Assembly: GCA_030765045.1 (NCBI GenBank)
Contig: CM060969.1
Span: 53,822,716-53,886,715, forward strand
DNA length: 64,000 nt
Reading direction: 5' to 3'
Source of the DNA: Tenodera sinensis
Taxonomy: Eukaryota; Arthropoda; Insecta; Mantodea; Mantidae
Both the position numbers and the translations under genes were made by a program. Numbering within the stretch: position 1 is the stretch's first letter; each line of letters begins with the position of its first letter. Below are positions 10,966 through 22,740 of the stretch, piece after piece. The notes under the pieces were generated by a model. That model searched no databases. It was not told the DNA's origin and saw nothing but the letters and a program-made list of their open reading frames with translations.

Positions 10966-11016
10966 AAAATAAAAAAATAAATAAATAAAAATAAAAGATA
11001 AAATAAAAAATAAAAG
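10966..11016 (+). repeat. A/T-rich low-complexity (ATAAA)n
   Basis: Repeated ATAAATAAAA-type units without coding content. Confidence 0.8.
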
Positions 11017-11199
11017 GTTCGTGGTACGAACAAATGGAAAGCAGATTTGAATTCGGCATACCAAAATTAGGTTTAGAGAGCTAGAAAATCCCGTGCCGCA
11101 GAAAAAGGTTTAAATGCGCACGTCGGTGTTATTTTTCACCAGGTTCCATGTAGTTTTGGTTATCAACGTATAAGAAAACGAAGGAGGATTTCAGCACTT

Positions 11200-11640
11200 A
11201 AGCGGAACCATACATTGTGTATCTGGGAACCTCTAGGAAGTGGAAGGGGTGGAGTATGGACACACTACACTACAGATAGCAGCGGGGCTCCACACACACG
11301 CGCGCGCGCGCGCACACGCACGCACACGGGTTCCCTAATTCCTCCACATCTGCGATGTCCAACCTTTGCGAAAGAACGGAGGTTAGATTTACCTCCTTCC
11401 ACTCTATGCTGTGTTACTCTTTAATACTCAGAGGTACATTGTGTTGCAGTGGCGGTTTGGTTACATGTATGTTGCGTTTTACTTACGAAAGCACTTTCAA
11501 ATCTTATGTGATAAACATCTGCTCATTAGTGACTTCATTTGGCGACAAAGTCCAAGTGCATGGCCTTAGAAGATCCTCCAAGTGATCGTCGCGTAACCTG
11601 CTGCAATTCGGACTTTTAATACAGTTCTATTTGGAGAAAC
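11200..11640 (+). repeat. unclassified repeat, inverted partner at 22640-22740
   Basis: 'gtccaacctttgcgaaagaacggaggttagatttacctccttccact' (about 11356-11404) has its near reverse complement at about 22672-22725. A (CA)(CG)n tract lies at 11289-11330. Limits are not defined. Confidence 0.4.
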
Positions 11641-12050
11641 TCAGTTCGCAAATATATGTGGAGCTACACTCACTCTTATACAATCTATTCTAGCAGATGC
11701 TTATTTCCATATCTCCTGCATTTTAACCGACATAAGCATTTTCAGAAAGTACCTTATTGCTAATTTTCTTCAATCTGCAAGGAAAAATGGGAATGCAACA
11801 GGGTTTAGGCGATAATCAAATGTTTTAAGAGCTGGTTCTTATGCGATGCCTTTGAAATCATGTTCTCTTTGCAAGACCAAGACAGATAACATATTCCTGT
11901 TTGGGAAAAGTATAAGTATAGGAAAACGTAAACAAATAAACAATATCTTGGAAATGGTTCACTAAAAAGAAGCAGGGACTTGACATACATTGTGCTTTAA
12001 CGAGATCCACATTATGTATTTAGTAAGGTTTGTCTATCTCGTGCTGTCTC
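11641..12050 (+). repeat. BR repeat, 5' part
   Basis: Plus-strand BR blocks in order: 'aaaatgggaatgcaacaggg', 'gataatcaaatgttttaagagctgg', 'aaatggttcact', 'ttaacgagatccacattatg' and 'ttgtctatctcg'. Confidence 0.7.
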
Positions 12051-12059
12051 CAGAATGAG

Positions 12060-12395
12060 TAGGTCGTCTGCGGACATTTCCAGACAGCTCAAGGTATTAC
12101 TTAGAAACTGCCATGGAAGTTCGTGTCCGTCATTGTCTACTGACTGGTTGTGGGTCTAAACGCCATAGGCATGATTCACCCTCCGTCTGAACGAGTGGGG
12201 TGGGGAATAGCCCACAATTACGCAAGTGTCTCTAAGGAGACAAAGTTAGACATCACTGCTATAACCTATATCATCATTTACCTACCAACCCCGGAAAACA
12301 GCGCTAAAGCTCAAAGTTAGTGTGGGCTACAGGAAATCGAACTCAAGACCACCAGAATGCGAAGTCATTTCACTGGATATCACATAGTAGTAAGG
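12060..12395 (-). mobile_element. possible tRNA-derived SINE (minus)
   Basis: A B-box-like GAGTTCGATTTCC on the minus strand at about 12334-12346 is preceded by a tRNA-like 'tggtggtcttga' arm. The body on the left is more GC-rich than its surroundings. It is a single copy in the window, so this is tentative. Confidence 0.4.
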
Positions 12396-13295
12396 AAACA
12401 CTGTAGTTTCTTTTAGTGTTATATTTACTCACTACCTCTTCTTCAGCGCAACACTAGCTAAAAACAAAAACGGGGTGGTCAGCAGTGAAAAACAAGAGAA
12501 ACAAAAAAATTAGGGGTGTGAGCGAGGGGAATGTTAATGGACTCTGAAAACGGGTGAATGTATGTAAAGAGGAGAGTATGCATTATATTGTTTCACCAAG
12601 TTTATTTTTTGGGGGTGGGACGTGCACGCGTTTGGTGCGTTGTGTGTCGGAACAATAAATAACCCCTCGGAATGCTAGTTGTTGTGGTCGGCCAAGTATA
12701 GAAATTTAGCTTGCATTTACCCTCCCGGCGCATTCGTTGGAATATATCATAGGCTTTTAGCACAGCAGCGAGAGTGGGTTGGTGGGTGGGTGCGTGGCAG
12801 CAGAAGGCAAGAATGGTGGTACCACTGTAATTGCCTTATTTAAAAGAGAATCATTGGTTTGGCGAAACTCCAGAATATAAAAACAGTAGTCGCTGGCCGA
12901 CACATATTGCAATGTCAGTCTGCAAGGGTTGGGGGTTGCAACTTCTCTTTGTTTTGTTCTCAAGTTTTATCCTCTATACACTTCCTTTTCTTATTTCCGG
13001 AGAAGGAGAAGAGACATTGCTAACACAATGAAGCTCCAACAACCTTGTAACGACCCACAAACAAATTCGTACAGATGGCGTTTACTTCAAATGAGAAACT
13101 CGTAACTCTAAGATTCTCGCTCCTTAAAATGCTTCTTTCACTAGTGATATGAAATGGCGTATAACTGCAACATAAATATAACTTCTTCCAGGCTGTAGGT
13201 TAGGTAGCACAGAGAAAGCAACGTATGCTATTTAGAGTAAAAGTACCAAATTGAGGGCAACAAATCTTATGTGTTTCACTCACTTGACTGTTTCT
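12396..13295. other. unassigned
   Basis: Contains GTGGG-rich tracts at 12770-12795 and short shadow frames. I recognise no gene or repeat. Confidence 0.4.
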
Positions 13296-14040
13296 ACTGT
13301 TTTTTTTTAATTTATTTAGAGTCGCTTTAACAATTAAGTCATATCGCGACTATTATATGAAATACAGCGGTATACAATAAATTTGATACAATTATTTTAC
13401 CAAAAACATGAGAATACAATCAAATCAGTACAACAAGAATATCCTTCATATTATATTTTCGCATGCAAGCCCGTATCTTTGAGAAATGATAATACCCTTC
13501 TGCAGTTGGATGGCGTGTTCAGAGTGGTGGATAAGTCTCCAGTGATGTGATGAAGCTGTCGTTGTGTAGCGTATTGCTTACATTCTGTGAGGAGATGTTT
13601 TACTGTGAGGCGGGTGTTGCAGACTTCACATTGTGGTGGCTGGCCTTTGCTGAGGAGGTATGAGTGGGTTAACCTTGTATGACCAATGCGGAGACGTGAG
13701 ATAATTACCTGCTCTTTCCTGCTAAGAGAATAGACAGGGGAAGAATTGGTGTCTCCTTTCCTTACCATGTGTAGTTTTTCTGGAGGCGATTGATTCCAGG
13801 CCTGTTTCCATCTTGTTTTTATTAGTCTGGAGAAGTACTTTGTAATATCACGATAAGGTACTGCTTGCTGTTCATGTGTGTTTGTTAACCGACTTGCTTC
13901 TTTAGCAGCTGTTTCTACTGTTGTACAGAAAGCGAATTTAGTAAAATGCACTGTTTGGCAGTATCTGTCAGTTTCTTGTCGTCTTATGAGACCTCGTAAT
14001 GGTGGGGGATAACTACTGACAGTTGCAATACGGGGCTATA
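13296..14040 (-). mobile_element. 5'-truncated RNase-H LINE, 3' end
   Basis: Minus-strand 3' end of a non-LTR retrotransposon: ORF2 C-terminus, a 3' UTR of about 150 bp, and an A-rich tail seen as T-rich sequence at about 13300-13317. No RT domain is left, as expected of 5' truncation during target-primed reverse transcription. Confidence 0.7.
13451..13951 (-). pseudogene. LINE ORF2 C-terminal fragment (RNase H and CCHC-like tail)
   Basis: A 166-residue open minus-strand frame. 'ETAAKEASRL' near its start matches the last helix of LINE RNase H. 'ISRLRIGHTRLTHSYLLSK' follows, then 'PPQCEVCNTRLTVKHLLTEC', a Cys/His cluster (C..C....H....C) typical of the tail after RNase H in I-, R1- and LOA-type LINEs. 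The catalytic RNase H residues upstream are missing. The frame is intact over its whole length, suggesting fairly recent insertion. It ends with its natural stop at 13451. Confidence 0.8.
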
Positions 14041-14299
14041 GGCGTGGCGCTTAATGGAGAATGGGAAAGATGGAGGGGGGGGGGGGATACGTTGACCTAG
14101 TGGGAAAGCTACGTTTTAATTTTCTATAGATGAATCTTCAAATTCTTATTGCCTGTTATGGAAAATGTTGCTTTAAATAATCAGCATCTATTGAATTAAA
14201 CGATTTTGTGCTGTAAGAAAAGGTTTCATTGTGTCTTTAGAATCACAAAAATAACACTTTACAATAAACATAATACAACATTACAAAATTATTTAAACT

Positions 14300-14522
14300 T
14301 ATTGTGTTGTTTAACGACGCTGTCATTTGCCAGAATCATACCAGTGTCGCCGATGTGCCCGAACTTTGTCCTGCAGGATTTCTTTTATATGCCAGTAAAT
14401 CTACTGACATGGAGCTGTCGTTTTTAAGCACACTTAAAACCCATCGGTCTAGGCCGGATTTGAACCCGCGACCTTGGAATCATTAGGCCAGCGTCTAACA
14501 AACTGAATCACCCAGACCGATA
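14300..14522 (-). mobile_element. SINE family D (minus copy)
   Basis: On the minus strand: a tRNA-Leu/Ser-like head with a B box (GGGTTCAAATCCGG-like, about 14454-14468), then 'taagtgtgcttaaaaacgacagctccatgtcag', 'ttactggcatataaaa', and the 3' end 'gcgtcgttaaacaac'. Sister copies are at 17848, 35600 and 60361. Confidence 0.85.
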
Positions 14523-15040
14523 GTAGAATAATTATTACATTGAAAAATATATTTAAAAAGTTTACTTCTTCTACAAATCCACGCTATACTTATACTGGAA
14601 ATAAAATTTGTATCGAAAGCGTTCTAAAGAGATATGTCTATTATACGACATTTAATACAGTTTCTGTTTCTCAATGAAGTTTTCTTCTAATATCTATGCA
14701 ATAACCGCCTTTCTTGGGTGGGACTAAGATTTAATTACATTTCGTGAATTTGCACAATTTATGAAATTTCTCAATCAGTGTTACTAGGTTGCCATAAACA
14801 AATAATGTGGCCACGAGTAAGTATTATGGCATGGTGTGAAAGCAGTCACTTTAGCTTAATTAGTAAGGATTTGCAGAGCAATGATAAATAAAAGTAATCA
14901 ATACTTCCTTTTCATGCCGAGGTGTCATTGGTTACTTATAAGTATAACTATGTCCAGCCAGTAGTATGCATATTGCTGATTCATTGCAGAGAGCAAAGAA
15001 CGGGAAAGAAGTGAAAGCTACGAAGGCATTGTTAAGTAAT
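14523..15040. other. unassigned AT-rich DNA
   Basis: Nothing recognisable. Confidence 0.5.
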
Positions 15041-15420
15041 AATGATGCCCTAGTAAATTCACTTTCCTTACAAACTCCTATTGCTCTATACACTTCTGCA
15101 CAAGGGAATATTGGGATCCAGTAGGCTTTGAGCGATAATCATCAGATCTTTTAAAGCTGGTTGCTGTGTGATAGCACTCACATTATACTGTCCTCACATG
15201 CCCAGGACATAAAAAATGAATAACGCATTCCTATATGAGAAAAATATACTACTGTATACTTCATGTTAACTAATGTAAACATTTGTAGAAATTGCTTTAT
15301 TACTCCTTGTAGGTGCAAGAAGAATAAGAGAATACATAGGTTCGAAGCGATAGTAAAATGTTTTAACAGCGATCACTATATGATGGCTTTGAAATTCACT
15401 TTGCATGAAAAGGAAAAAAA
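15041..15420 (+). repeat. two BR 5' fragments in tandem
   Basis: BR blocks appear twice: 'aatattgggatccagtaggctttgagcgataatca...gctggttgctgtg' (15107-15175), then 'aacatttgtagaaattgctttat...tgtaggtgcaag...ctatatgatggctttgaaattcac' (15277-15405). Confidence 0.65.
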
Positions 15421-15489
15421 TAATTACAGAGGGTTGTTCGCGATCTGTGGTAACCTGTTTAGAAGAGTATACAAGGTCCGCGCTGAAAC

Positions 15490-16330
15490 ACAAGGAACCA
15501 AATGAAAGTGCTCTCATTCCGGCCGCATCAAATAGCGCCGAAAATAGAACCATTCCGGGAAGGGTACATTACTCTCGTATAACGAGATTATTAAGCTCTG
15601 CAAGGGGCATGCGTTTACTGTATCCAAAAAACAGATATCATGTGTGCTTAATGAAAAAGGTAGGCCACATCAGAAGTTATTCTAAATAGCAAGACCACTG
15701 CGTTGTCTCTGAACCAAATCCTGCAACTCAAATTATGAATGTCTGTTACTATTATGAGCACCATAATCAACAGGGGCTTGAATCTTTGAATCTTGAAAGG
15801 TGCCATAAGCTCTTGCCTAAACACAGAAGGCTGTGTGAACTATACCTGGCTGGTGAAAAGTCGAAGTTTGTTACCACTGTAGATGAAGCATATGTTTATC
15901 TATATGACTGCAACAAACCCCGAGCTATATTACCCATCTATGGAAGCACAAAGCTTTAAAGTTTCCTACAAGGAAAAAAGGAAGGATTTCCCAACGGTAA
16001 CAGCATAGGACTACAATGGTAAATTAGCCACACACGGTGTGCATAAACATGTGAAATTCAGCACGGTGTATTGCATACTAAGGTCCTAGTAGTTATTTTC
16101 GATGTAGAAATGCCTGTTCTCTATGGTGCGCATAAGGATAAGGCATCAAGCCATAATTCTGCATCACTTAGCAAATTCTTGGAGAACACAGAGAGAGAAA
16201 CAGTAATTCCCTGCTAAGTTACCTGGTGGATCGCCAAAGGATTATGGTGCATTTGGGTTATTGAAAAGTCTTCTTGGAAGCAGAAGTCCTCAAACTGTGG
16301 ACGGTGGAATGGAGTAAACTCCTGTAAGTA
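15490..16330 (+). pseudogene. Tc1/IS630-like DDE transposase relic, copy 1
   Basis: Decayed transposase of a Tc1/mariner-superfamily type; a sister copy lies at 50170-51130. 'RLCELYLAGEKSKFVTTVDE' leads to the first acidic motif DEAYVYLYDCNKPRAI (Asp codon from about 15882). After a stop, 'DYNGKLATHGVHKHVKF' follows, then in another frame 'HKDKASSHNSASLSKFLENT' (about 16131-16190) with the second Asp kept. Last come 'PKDYGAFGLLKSLLGSRSPQTVD' fragments where the third acidic residue sits. No terminal inverted repeats were found and multiple frameshifts exist. Helix-turn-helix sequence is not clear here, unlike in copy 2. Confidence 0.7.
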
Positions 16331-16469
16331 CTTCGCAGTAGTTTGCTCCAGTGGCAGCTGCGCTGCAGAGGACAGCCCGAGTTAGCTCAGGACTACCAGA
16401 TCAGGAATGTCTTAGTTTGTTACCATAGATAGCGAACAATCCTCCCTATTTCAGAAAAGCATCTCTTAA

Positions 16470-16945
16470 AATGCAAACCAATGGCACGGAATATTTTTAA
16501 ATTACAACAAATTATATGCTTTAACAAGATCTACATTTTAGTGAAATAAGATTTTGTCTACCTATTATGGTATATGAGTTATGTGCAAGTCATTCAGTGT
16601 ATACAGAATTTCATAGGCTATTCCCAGAAAATTCAAGATACCTGTCATTTCATTTGCCATGAAAATGTCTTAAACCTATGGTAATTTAATCAAAACCATT
16701 AAAGACGTTTTTGAGAAAATAATTTTTGAAAGCTTCTTTATGTAAACGATAACTTCCAGTTACTTCGCGTCGCATTCTCGGAACACTAAACGGAAATAAG
16801 TTTCGATTTAATCGAGTTATGCTGTACTCAGACAGAGGCACAGACAGATAGGCAGGCAGTTTTGTTTTTGTTGGCTTCAGGCAGCCTCAAAACATGCATT
16901 TCTGGTGAAATCTCGTATTGAATTTTTAAGCGAAAGCACATAGTA
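16470..16945 (+). repeat. BR repeat, 3' part
   Basis: Plus-strand BR blocks: 'tttaacaagatctacatttt', 'tatgagttatgtgcaagtcattcag', 'ttaatcaaaaccattaaag' and 'atcgagttatgctgtactcagac', then a degenerate CAGA-rich tract in place of (CA)n, ending 'tctcgtattgaatttttaag'. Confidence 0.8.
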
Positions 16946-17159
16946 AAGAAGATAAACATATGTGAGTTGCGTAACTTTGATAGAAAAATATTTTTCATTA
17001 ATGCGTTAATATACAGGATGTGATAAAAATTCCTTCTTTGAAGAATTAAAAGAAAGGATAGTCATTTCTATTAATACACATGAACACACGGTTGCCATGG
17101 TGACCTGCAATCACTACTCACTATCCCTAAAATACGTTAGTAACCTTTATCACGATATA
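16946..17159. other. short unassigned segment with weak inverted ends
   Basis: 'tatacaggatgtgataaa' (about 17011) and 'tttatcacgatatacagg' (about 17147) are imperfect inverted repeats around about 150 bp. This may be a small MITE, but the match is weak. Confidence 0.3.
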
Positions 17160-17820
17160 CAGGTGGAAGGGAAGTCACTATATTAATTTAAACCAGTGAT
17201 AGATCTCGGTATTTGGAACACATTTTGTATCTTACGTTTTTGTCTCTGACCATTTCCTACGGAGATATTATAGTTTTGTCAAAAGCAAGCTGGCAACACT
17301 GAAGATTGTGTGGGTGTCACTTTCCCTAGCTCAGTACGGAAACAGTAACCTGAGAACATAAACAGGTCCTTCTGTGTTTGCTGAGCGAGTGTAGGGCAAT
17401 CACAAGCGTTAGCTCCCAAAACATTAGCCAAAAGCGAAAGTGCTCGACTTGTTCACATCCACATAGGTCAATCCCCTGAAAAATCTCAACGCAACATTCT
17501 CGACATGCTACTCGTCTGAAGGAGCTGCTCGATATATTATTTTAATTCTTTTAAGTGATTAATTATTTCGTAATCCTGTGTCGTCACACAGTTACTATCG
17601 AAAGTATGTCAGAAATAAGCTACTCTACACATCTTACAAGTAACAAACCGTTATCTTATATCCGTATATTCTTGTGGAATTGCGCGTCCAATTTAGATAA
17701 AAAACCATTTATTTTTTCGAAATCGGCTGATCAAGAAACAAAATGCCATTATACTTTTTTGTTTGTGATGCTTCTATGAAGCACATATTAGAAGGAATAC
17801 ATTGACTTCGCTTCCACCCT
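17160..17820 (+). mobile_element. 660-bp MITE, copy 1
   Basis: The left end CAGGTGGAAGGGAAGTCA (17160-17177) matches the reverse complement of the right end (17803-17820) with two or three differences. Flanking TA/ATA is compatible with TA target duplication. The whole sequence is colinear with 24656-25315. Internal open frames are not conserved between copies, so it is non-autonomous. TIR style and TA suggest the Tc1/mariner superfamily, as an inference. Confidence 0.8.
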
Positions 17821-17847
17821 ATATATGTATATACTTTAACGAGAGTG

Positions 17848-17955
17848 AGAGTCCCATGTTAGTAGATTGTCATGTAAAAGAGCTCGTGTAAGACGAAATT
17901 CTGGCACATAGGCGGCGCTGATATCATCATGGCAGTTAACAAACAAAATTTAACA
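17848..17955 (+). mobile_element. SINE family D, 5'-truncated
   Basis: Carries only the 3' body: 'cccatgttagtagattgtcatgtaaaagagctc', 'gacgaaattctggcaca', 'cgctgatatcatcatggcagttaac'. The tRNA head is missing. Confidence 0.75.
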
Positions 17956-20216
17956 ATGATAAATATATAAATTAAACGCACTTTTCGGGAAACTTACATC
18001 TTTAACGGAGACAATGTGACTTTGTCGTTGGTAGAGAACGTCGTATGAGTTTATCTTTAAGATCCTGCAAGTATCATTTCACTTTTCTTTCCAAATTTGA
18101 AAATTAGCCAGTGTGGTTCTCAACTTTTTTTTTTTTTTTTCTTTCGTGGTGCACTATAGAATGTAGCACTATGTAGATGGTGCGTAATCCTTCGTTTGTT
18201 TCACCGATCTTTTCTTCTTCAAACAGATCTAACACTTCAACTGAAATATGGTGAACTATCAGGTTTTGGATGTTAGCAAAGAAATACTCCCCAGTAATAG
18301 CAGTGGAAGCAATTAATATGTTCTTGTATTTTTTCACCAACAAGTTGTCAGCATAACAGTTTGGGCACTGTACAACGTTTAAAAAAAAAAAAAAAGTGAG
18401 AGCGCGGGTGGGGGGGGGGGGGGGGGGGCGCGGGAAGGAAAAGAAAAAAAAAGAAAGGAAGAAAACGTAAGATGCTTCTCTCGGTTGAACAGAAAATACG
18501 TGTTTTATCTTCAATTCCAACACGAATTGAAATTTTGTGAAAGAATCGACAGACTCAAGCTTCCCATGGACTCAAACTTTTAAGGCGTAAAGCAATAAAT
18601 AACCTTCAAATAAATTCTCGAATATTAGTATGTTTACAAAACGACAAAATCCGTCGGTTACTTCTATATCACGTATCTTCTAAAATGTTATTACAAGTTC
18701 ACAGTATTCTTCTCATCCTTAACACAGTCTTTCAGTTTTTTATGATACTACAATTCCCAACTGTTTTCTTCTCGTAGCTCGTCTCAGTCCTCTAAGTGTC
18801 TTCCTTCACCCTCTTTCTCTGTCTCTCATACACTAACTACGACGATGCAATCAATTGACGCTCATTAAACCTTCTTTACGTGCACAACTAACACACTGAC
18901 GGACTCGTGTCTGTAAGTGTAACTCTCTAACTGCCCTGATTGTCCCTTTGCCTCCTTACATGGAGGGGATGACGTCATACGGAGCTTTTGCGATCTCCAG
19001 AAACCTGCCGACGATAACGCAGCCAGAGCTTTCACGAAGGCTCCGGAGAAAACCGCTTTTGTGTACCCGTTTCTATTATTGTTAGTCATGTACACACAAA
19101 CAGACGCGCCTTTGCCCGCTCACTGGTCCGGCATGTGATGCAAAGTAGCTTGGCTCCACCCTCCTTTGTTGTGCGCCGAGTCCAGCGACACAATCGTGTG
19201 TATTCTGTTTTTCTTTTTTAAAAACATAACTATTCAGTGAAGTTATTTCAATTACTTTTATAAGCAATATCGTATACCGTCGTAAGTATTGTGGCACAAT
19301 TAGTTAATTTTGTGGCATATTGTTACATTCGTTGGTTTAGACTGCCTGCATGAGGCTACTCGGTGTAAACACACGCCGGTTTAAGGAGACGTGCAATATA
19401 AACTTGCCATTCACAGCAAAAGGATCAACAAGCGAACGTCCTCTGAAAGCGGGGAAATTCTAGTAATAGCTATGACGAGCTAACTGCTGATGAGAAGACT
19501 ATCTCTCCTGGACAGGCTACGCCTTATTGTTCTTGGCGTCTCTACCTCGACATTGGCTTATACTCTGCAAATTGAACCACGCATAGGCACTACTTGAAGC
19601 AGATAACTTGTTATCCACAGTAACACTACTAACTTAATACCCCTCAGTATGTGACATTTTATTTTATTTACCTACAACCTTGGTAAGGAAAACATGTAAA
19701 GATTGTGTAAGAGTTCTTTTGTATCTCATTGTCTGGTATTTGAGACAGGCATTTATCAAGGAAGCACAAAATTACGGGACATTCTTCCCACTAGAAGTAG
19801 TTTAATGCGGACAAGTTTACCTTACCTCAATGTTTTTCAAAAATGGCCTACGATTCAAATTAAAGTGTAATGTGAAAGGTTCAAAAACAGTTATTTTGAA
19901 AGCTTATAGTAATGGAAAGTCATAAAATTGAAACTCAATGTTTGCAATATATGTGATTAAAATGAACAGTACAATGAAAATTAATTGCTGACATCAGCTA
20001 GTGCTGAATATATTCGTGTCTGTAATTATAGATTCCCACATCAAAGCGGTATATGGTAGATTCAGATAACACAATGTGCTCTGTTTATGGTCATTGTGTT
20101 CTCAGTTTTGGGGAGGAAAACATTTTTAATGTGCCTTTAATACCTCAATTCAGCAAACGAAATGAGTGTAACAATGGTCAGATGAGTCTGAGATACATTG
20201 AGTTAACAGTTCATAT
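17956..20216. other. longest repeat-poor stretch; unassigned
   Basis: Apart from homopolymers (poly-T 18125-18140, poly-A 18380-18395, poly-G 18409-18428), I see no recognised element. 18860-19300 is less AT-rich than its surroundings and contains a palindromic CRE-like TGACGTCA at 18970-18977. This could be host regulatory DNA, but no exon is recognised and the open minus-strand frames (18865-19297) have no motif. Confidence 0.4.
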
Positions 20217-20732
20217 TGTAACGCCGAGCTCGCGGCGCACTACAAAGGACGGTCAGGGTCAAGCTACCTCACATCACATAACATGTATCAAAGGCGCTCA
20301 AGTTCAGGCTGCCTCGCGTGACTGTTTGTAAACAGTGACAATGAACGCGACACTACAAAGGGTTTTCGAAATTATTCGAGAAATGTCCGGCGGCCGGCGT
20401 ATTTGTAGAAATTCTAGAAGAGTGAGGTTCGAGAAAACTCCGTGTTACGTTATCCTCGCTATATAAGGAGGTGAGGAAAGAGTAGTAGTTATTGACATGA
20501 GTATTCGCAGTATGAGTTTTTAGTTTGTGTGTGTCAGTTGTGTCTGTACAGTCGCGTCGAAAGGAAGATGCCGAAGCAATTAATGAGTATTGCGTCACTG
20601 TATAGTCAAAGTCAACTGATTGAGAGACAGAAAGAGTGAAAAAAGACAGAAAGCAGTGAGTCAGGGTTACGAGAAGAAAACATTGTGAGTTCAACATCAC
20701 AAAGGACTGAAGAGTGTTAAAGGCGGAAATAT
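20217..20732 (+). mobile_element. LTR-like unit, copy 1 (3' truncated)
   Basis: Starts TGTAACGCCGAGCTCGCGG and is colinear with 26419-27064 and 29336-30003. A TATA-box-like CGCTATATAAGGA lies at 20457-20469, as in the middle of an LTR. Later blocks 'gagtcagggttacgagaagaaaac' and 'gaagagtgttaaag' are shared with the other copies. The end is cut by a BR copy starting at about 20733. No gag or pol sequence adjoins. Confidence 0.65.
20457..20469 (+). promoter_or_regulatory. TATA box of LTR-like unit
   Basis: CGCTATATAAGGA; the homologous position in copy 2 reads CGCTATATCAGGA (26654-26666). It is about 240 bp into the unit, a usual place for the U3/R promoter of an LTR. Confidence 0.5.
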
Positions 20733-21218
20733 AGGTTCTCCAAAACTTACACAAATAACAAGGAGTATGTCCGAAATGGTTCACTCAACAAAAATGTTTA
20801 TTTGGATATAAATTGTGTTTTTTAGCGAGGTCTACATTTTTTGTATACTAAGATTTTTTCTATGTCTTACAATTTACGAGTTGTTCAAAAGTCATTTAGA
20901 GTAAACAGGACAACATGGGCTATAGTCAGAAAATTCAAAATGTACATTACATTTGTCCTAAAAAAGTCTTAAAACTTATGTCCTTTTAATCAAAAACCCT
21001 AGACCCTTTGCCAAGAAAATCAAGATGTTTGAAACATTTTCCATTTAAAGGGTAGTTTAGAGTAGAGGAGTTTTCTTCAAAATCTTCATGTCGCATCCTT
21101 GAAATACATTAAACCCAAACATCAACTTTGGTTTTTAACAGACTTTTCATTTTTGGGTTCTGCTGTCCACAGCCTGACATACATACAGACATACACACAC
21201 GGAGCTTTTTTTAAAATG

Positions 21219-21251
<33 letters not shown>

Positions 21252-21310
21252 GTGGGATTCAGGGGACCTAAAAGCATACGTAGTAGAGAAAGTAAAAATG
21301 AATGGCTAAG
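20733..21310 (+). repeat. BR repeat, 3' two-thirds
   Basis: Plus-strand BR from 'cacaaataacaaggagtatgtccgaaatggttcact' through 'gggtagtttagagtagagg' and 'gttctgctgtccacagcctgac', a CA-rich tract, poly-T (21220-21250), and the end 'gtagagaaagtaaaaatg'. Confidence 0.9.
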
Positions 21311-22350
21311 TCTGTAGCTAAGCGCAAAATTCGAGAAGGGCTGCAGGAAGGTTCTTATGAAGAGGAAAATTGGAGATATCCACGGAAAACTTAAACATCA
21401 CATTATTTTTTTCCCATTCAAATTGAGAAACATGATTGTGTGTATGTATATAACCTGATCTCCTAAACCACTTGACCTTCACGCGAGGCGGCGCCGTGGC
21501 CGAGCGGTTAGCGCGCTCGCCTATCACCTAGGCGGCCCGGGTTCGATCCCAGGGACCCGCATGTGGTATTCATGGTGGACGAAGCGGCGTCAGGGCGGGT
21601 TTTCTCCGGGTACTCCGGTTTCCCCCGCCATCTCATTCCACCGGTACTCCATCTTCATTCCATGTATCATCAGTGTCACCGCCTGCGGTGCCGTAGTAGT
21701 AAAAGCGGGCGTTAAACACTACAAACCTTCACGCGAAACTCAGCATGTATATCTACGGAGAATATTTTGTACTATCCATTTTAGTATACAACGTAACATT
21801 TACATTTTTTTCTTTTACATGACATGTTGACAGTTCCTTCTCTACTCGACCTTCAACACACAATTTACACAATTTTCTATGATTGTAATAGAAATGCAAC
21901 ATATTAGATTGAAACCGTTTTCTCTAATCGCTTTTCTTTTACTAAACCGATCACATTTCTTTCTCTATTTGAGCTTTAACATATAATTCATCCATTTTTT
22001 ATGGTTCAATTACAATGCTACGCATTACTTTCGTACGATTTTCTCTACAGACTTTTCTTTTACGTAGCACATTCACATCTCCTCTATCGCTCAACATACA
22101 ATTCACACAATCTAAGCATTCTTTCATGACGGTTTTTATGCTATTCATTTTACCATGCAACATATTACATTCGCATAGTTTTCTCTACTCACGGTTGTTT
22201 TAGGTAACACATTCACGTATCTTTCTCTACTTACTCAACGCACAATTCATAGGTACGCCTTTCTATGATTAAAATGGGAATGCACTTTTCTCTGCTCCTT
22301 TTTCTTTCATGAAACAATCGGAGATAATCTTTCCTATTTTTTCTTTGGTT
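21311..22350 (+). repeat. diverged ~120-bp tandem array, array 1
   Basis: Recurring phrases such as 'ttttctctact', 'cacattcacat.tct', 'caacatacaattcacacaa' and 'atgcaacatattacattcgcatag' repeat about every 110-125 bp from about 21780 to 22320. The same units appear at 25330-25960. The leading edge 'tctcctaaaccacttgacc' (about 21459) matches 'gctcttaaaccgcttgacc' at about 25340. It is interrupted by SINE A. Confidence 0.6.
21487..21724 (+). mobile_element. SINE family A with target duplication
   Basis: tRNA-Ser/Leu-like head 'GCCGTGGCCGAGCGGTTAGC' (A box), B box GGTTCGATCCC (21540-21550), then the body 'catggtggacgaagcggcg', 'ctccggtttcccccgcc', 'catcagtgtcaccgcctgcgg'. It is flanked by a 12-bp perfect direct repeat ACCTTCACGCGA at 21475-21486 and 21725-21736, so both borders are exact. 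The element is 238 bp. Confidence 0.9.
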
Positions 22351-22459
22351 TTTTGTATTTGCTAATACTTACACTTTTTTCAAATACGAATACCTTATTC
22401 GTTTTTTTGACTCTTGACCTTGCAAACAGAACAAAATTTCAAAGGCACCGCATAGCAAC

Positions 22460-22640
22460 CAGCTCTTAAAACATTTCACTATCCCTTAAAGCCTACTGTA
22501 TTCCCATATTTCCGTTGCACCCACAAGAAAATTAGCAAAAGATACTTTCTGAAAGTGCTTATGTGGATTAAATGTAATAGATTGAGAGCTAAACATTTGC
22601 AAGAATGGTTTGTATAAGAGCGACTATAACTGTACATATA
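22460..22640 (-). repeat. BR repeat, 5' fragment
   Basis: Minus-strand BR: 'cgcatagcaaccagctcttaaaacatttcactatc...aaagcctactgtattcccatatttccgttgcacccacaag', ending near 'aagaatggtttgtataagag'. Confidence 0.75.
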
Positions 22641-22740
22641 TTTGGGAAAGAAATGTCAAAATCCGCGTATAGTGGAAGGAGGTAAATCTAAGCTCCCTCT
22701 TTCGCAAACGTTGGACACCGCTGAGTTAGTGAGTCCCTAC

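Noticed and set aside
18104..18523. 139-codon minus-strand frame
   Set aside because: Carried by poly-A, poly-T and poly-G runs; no motif.
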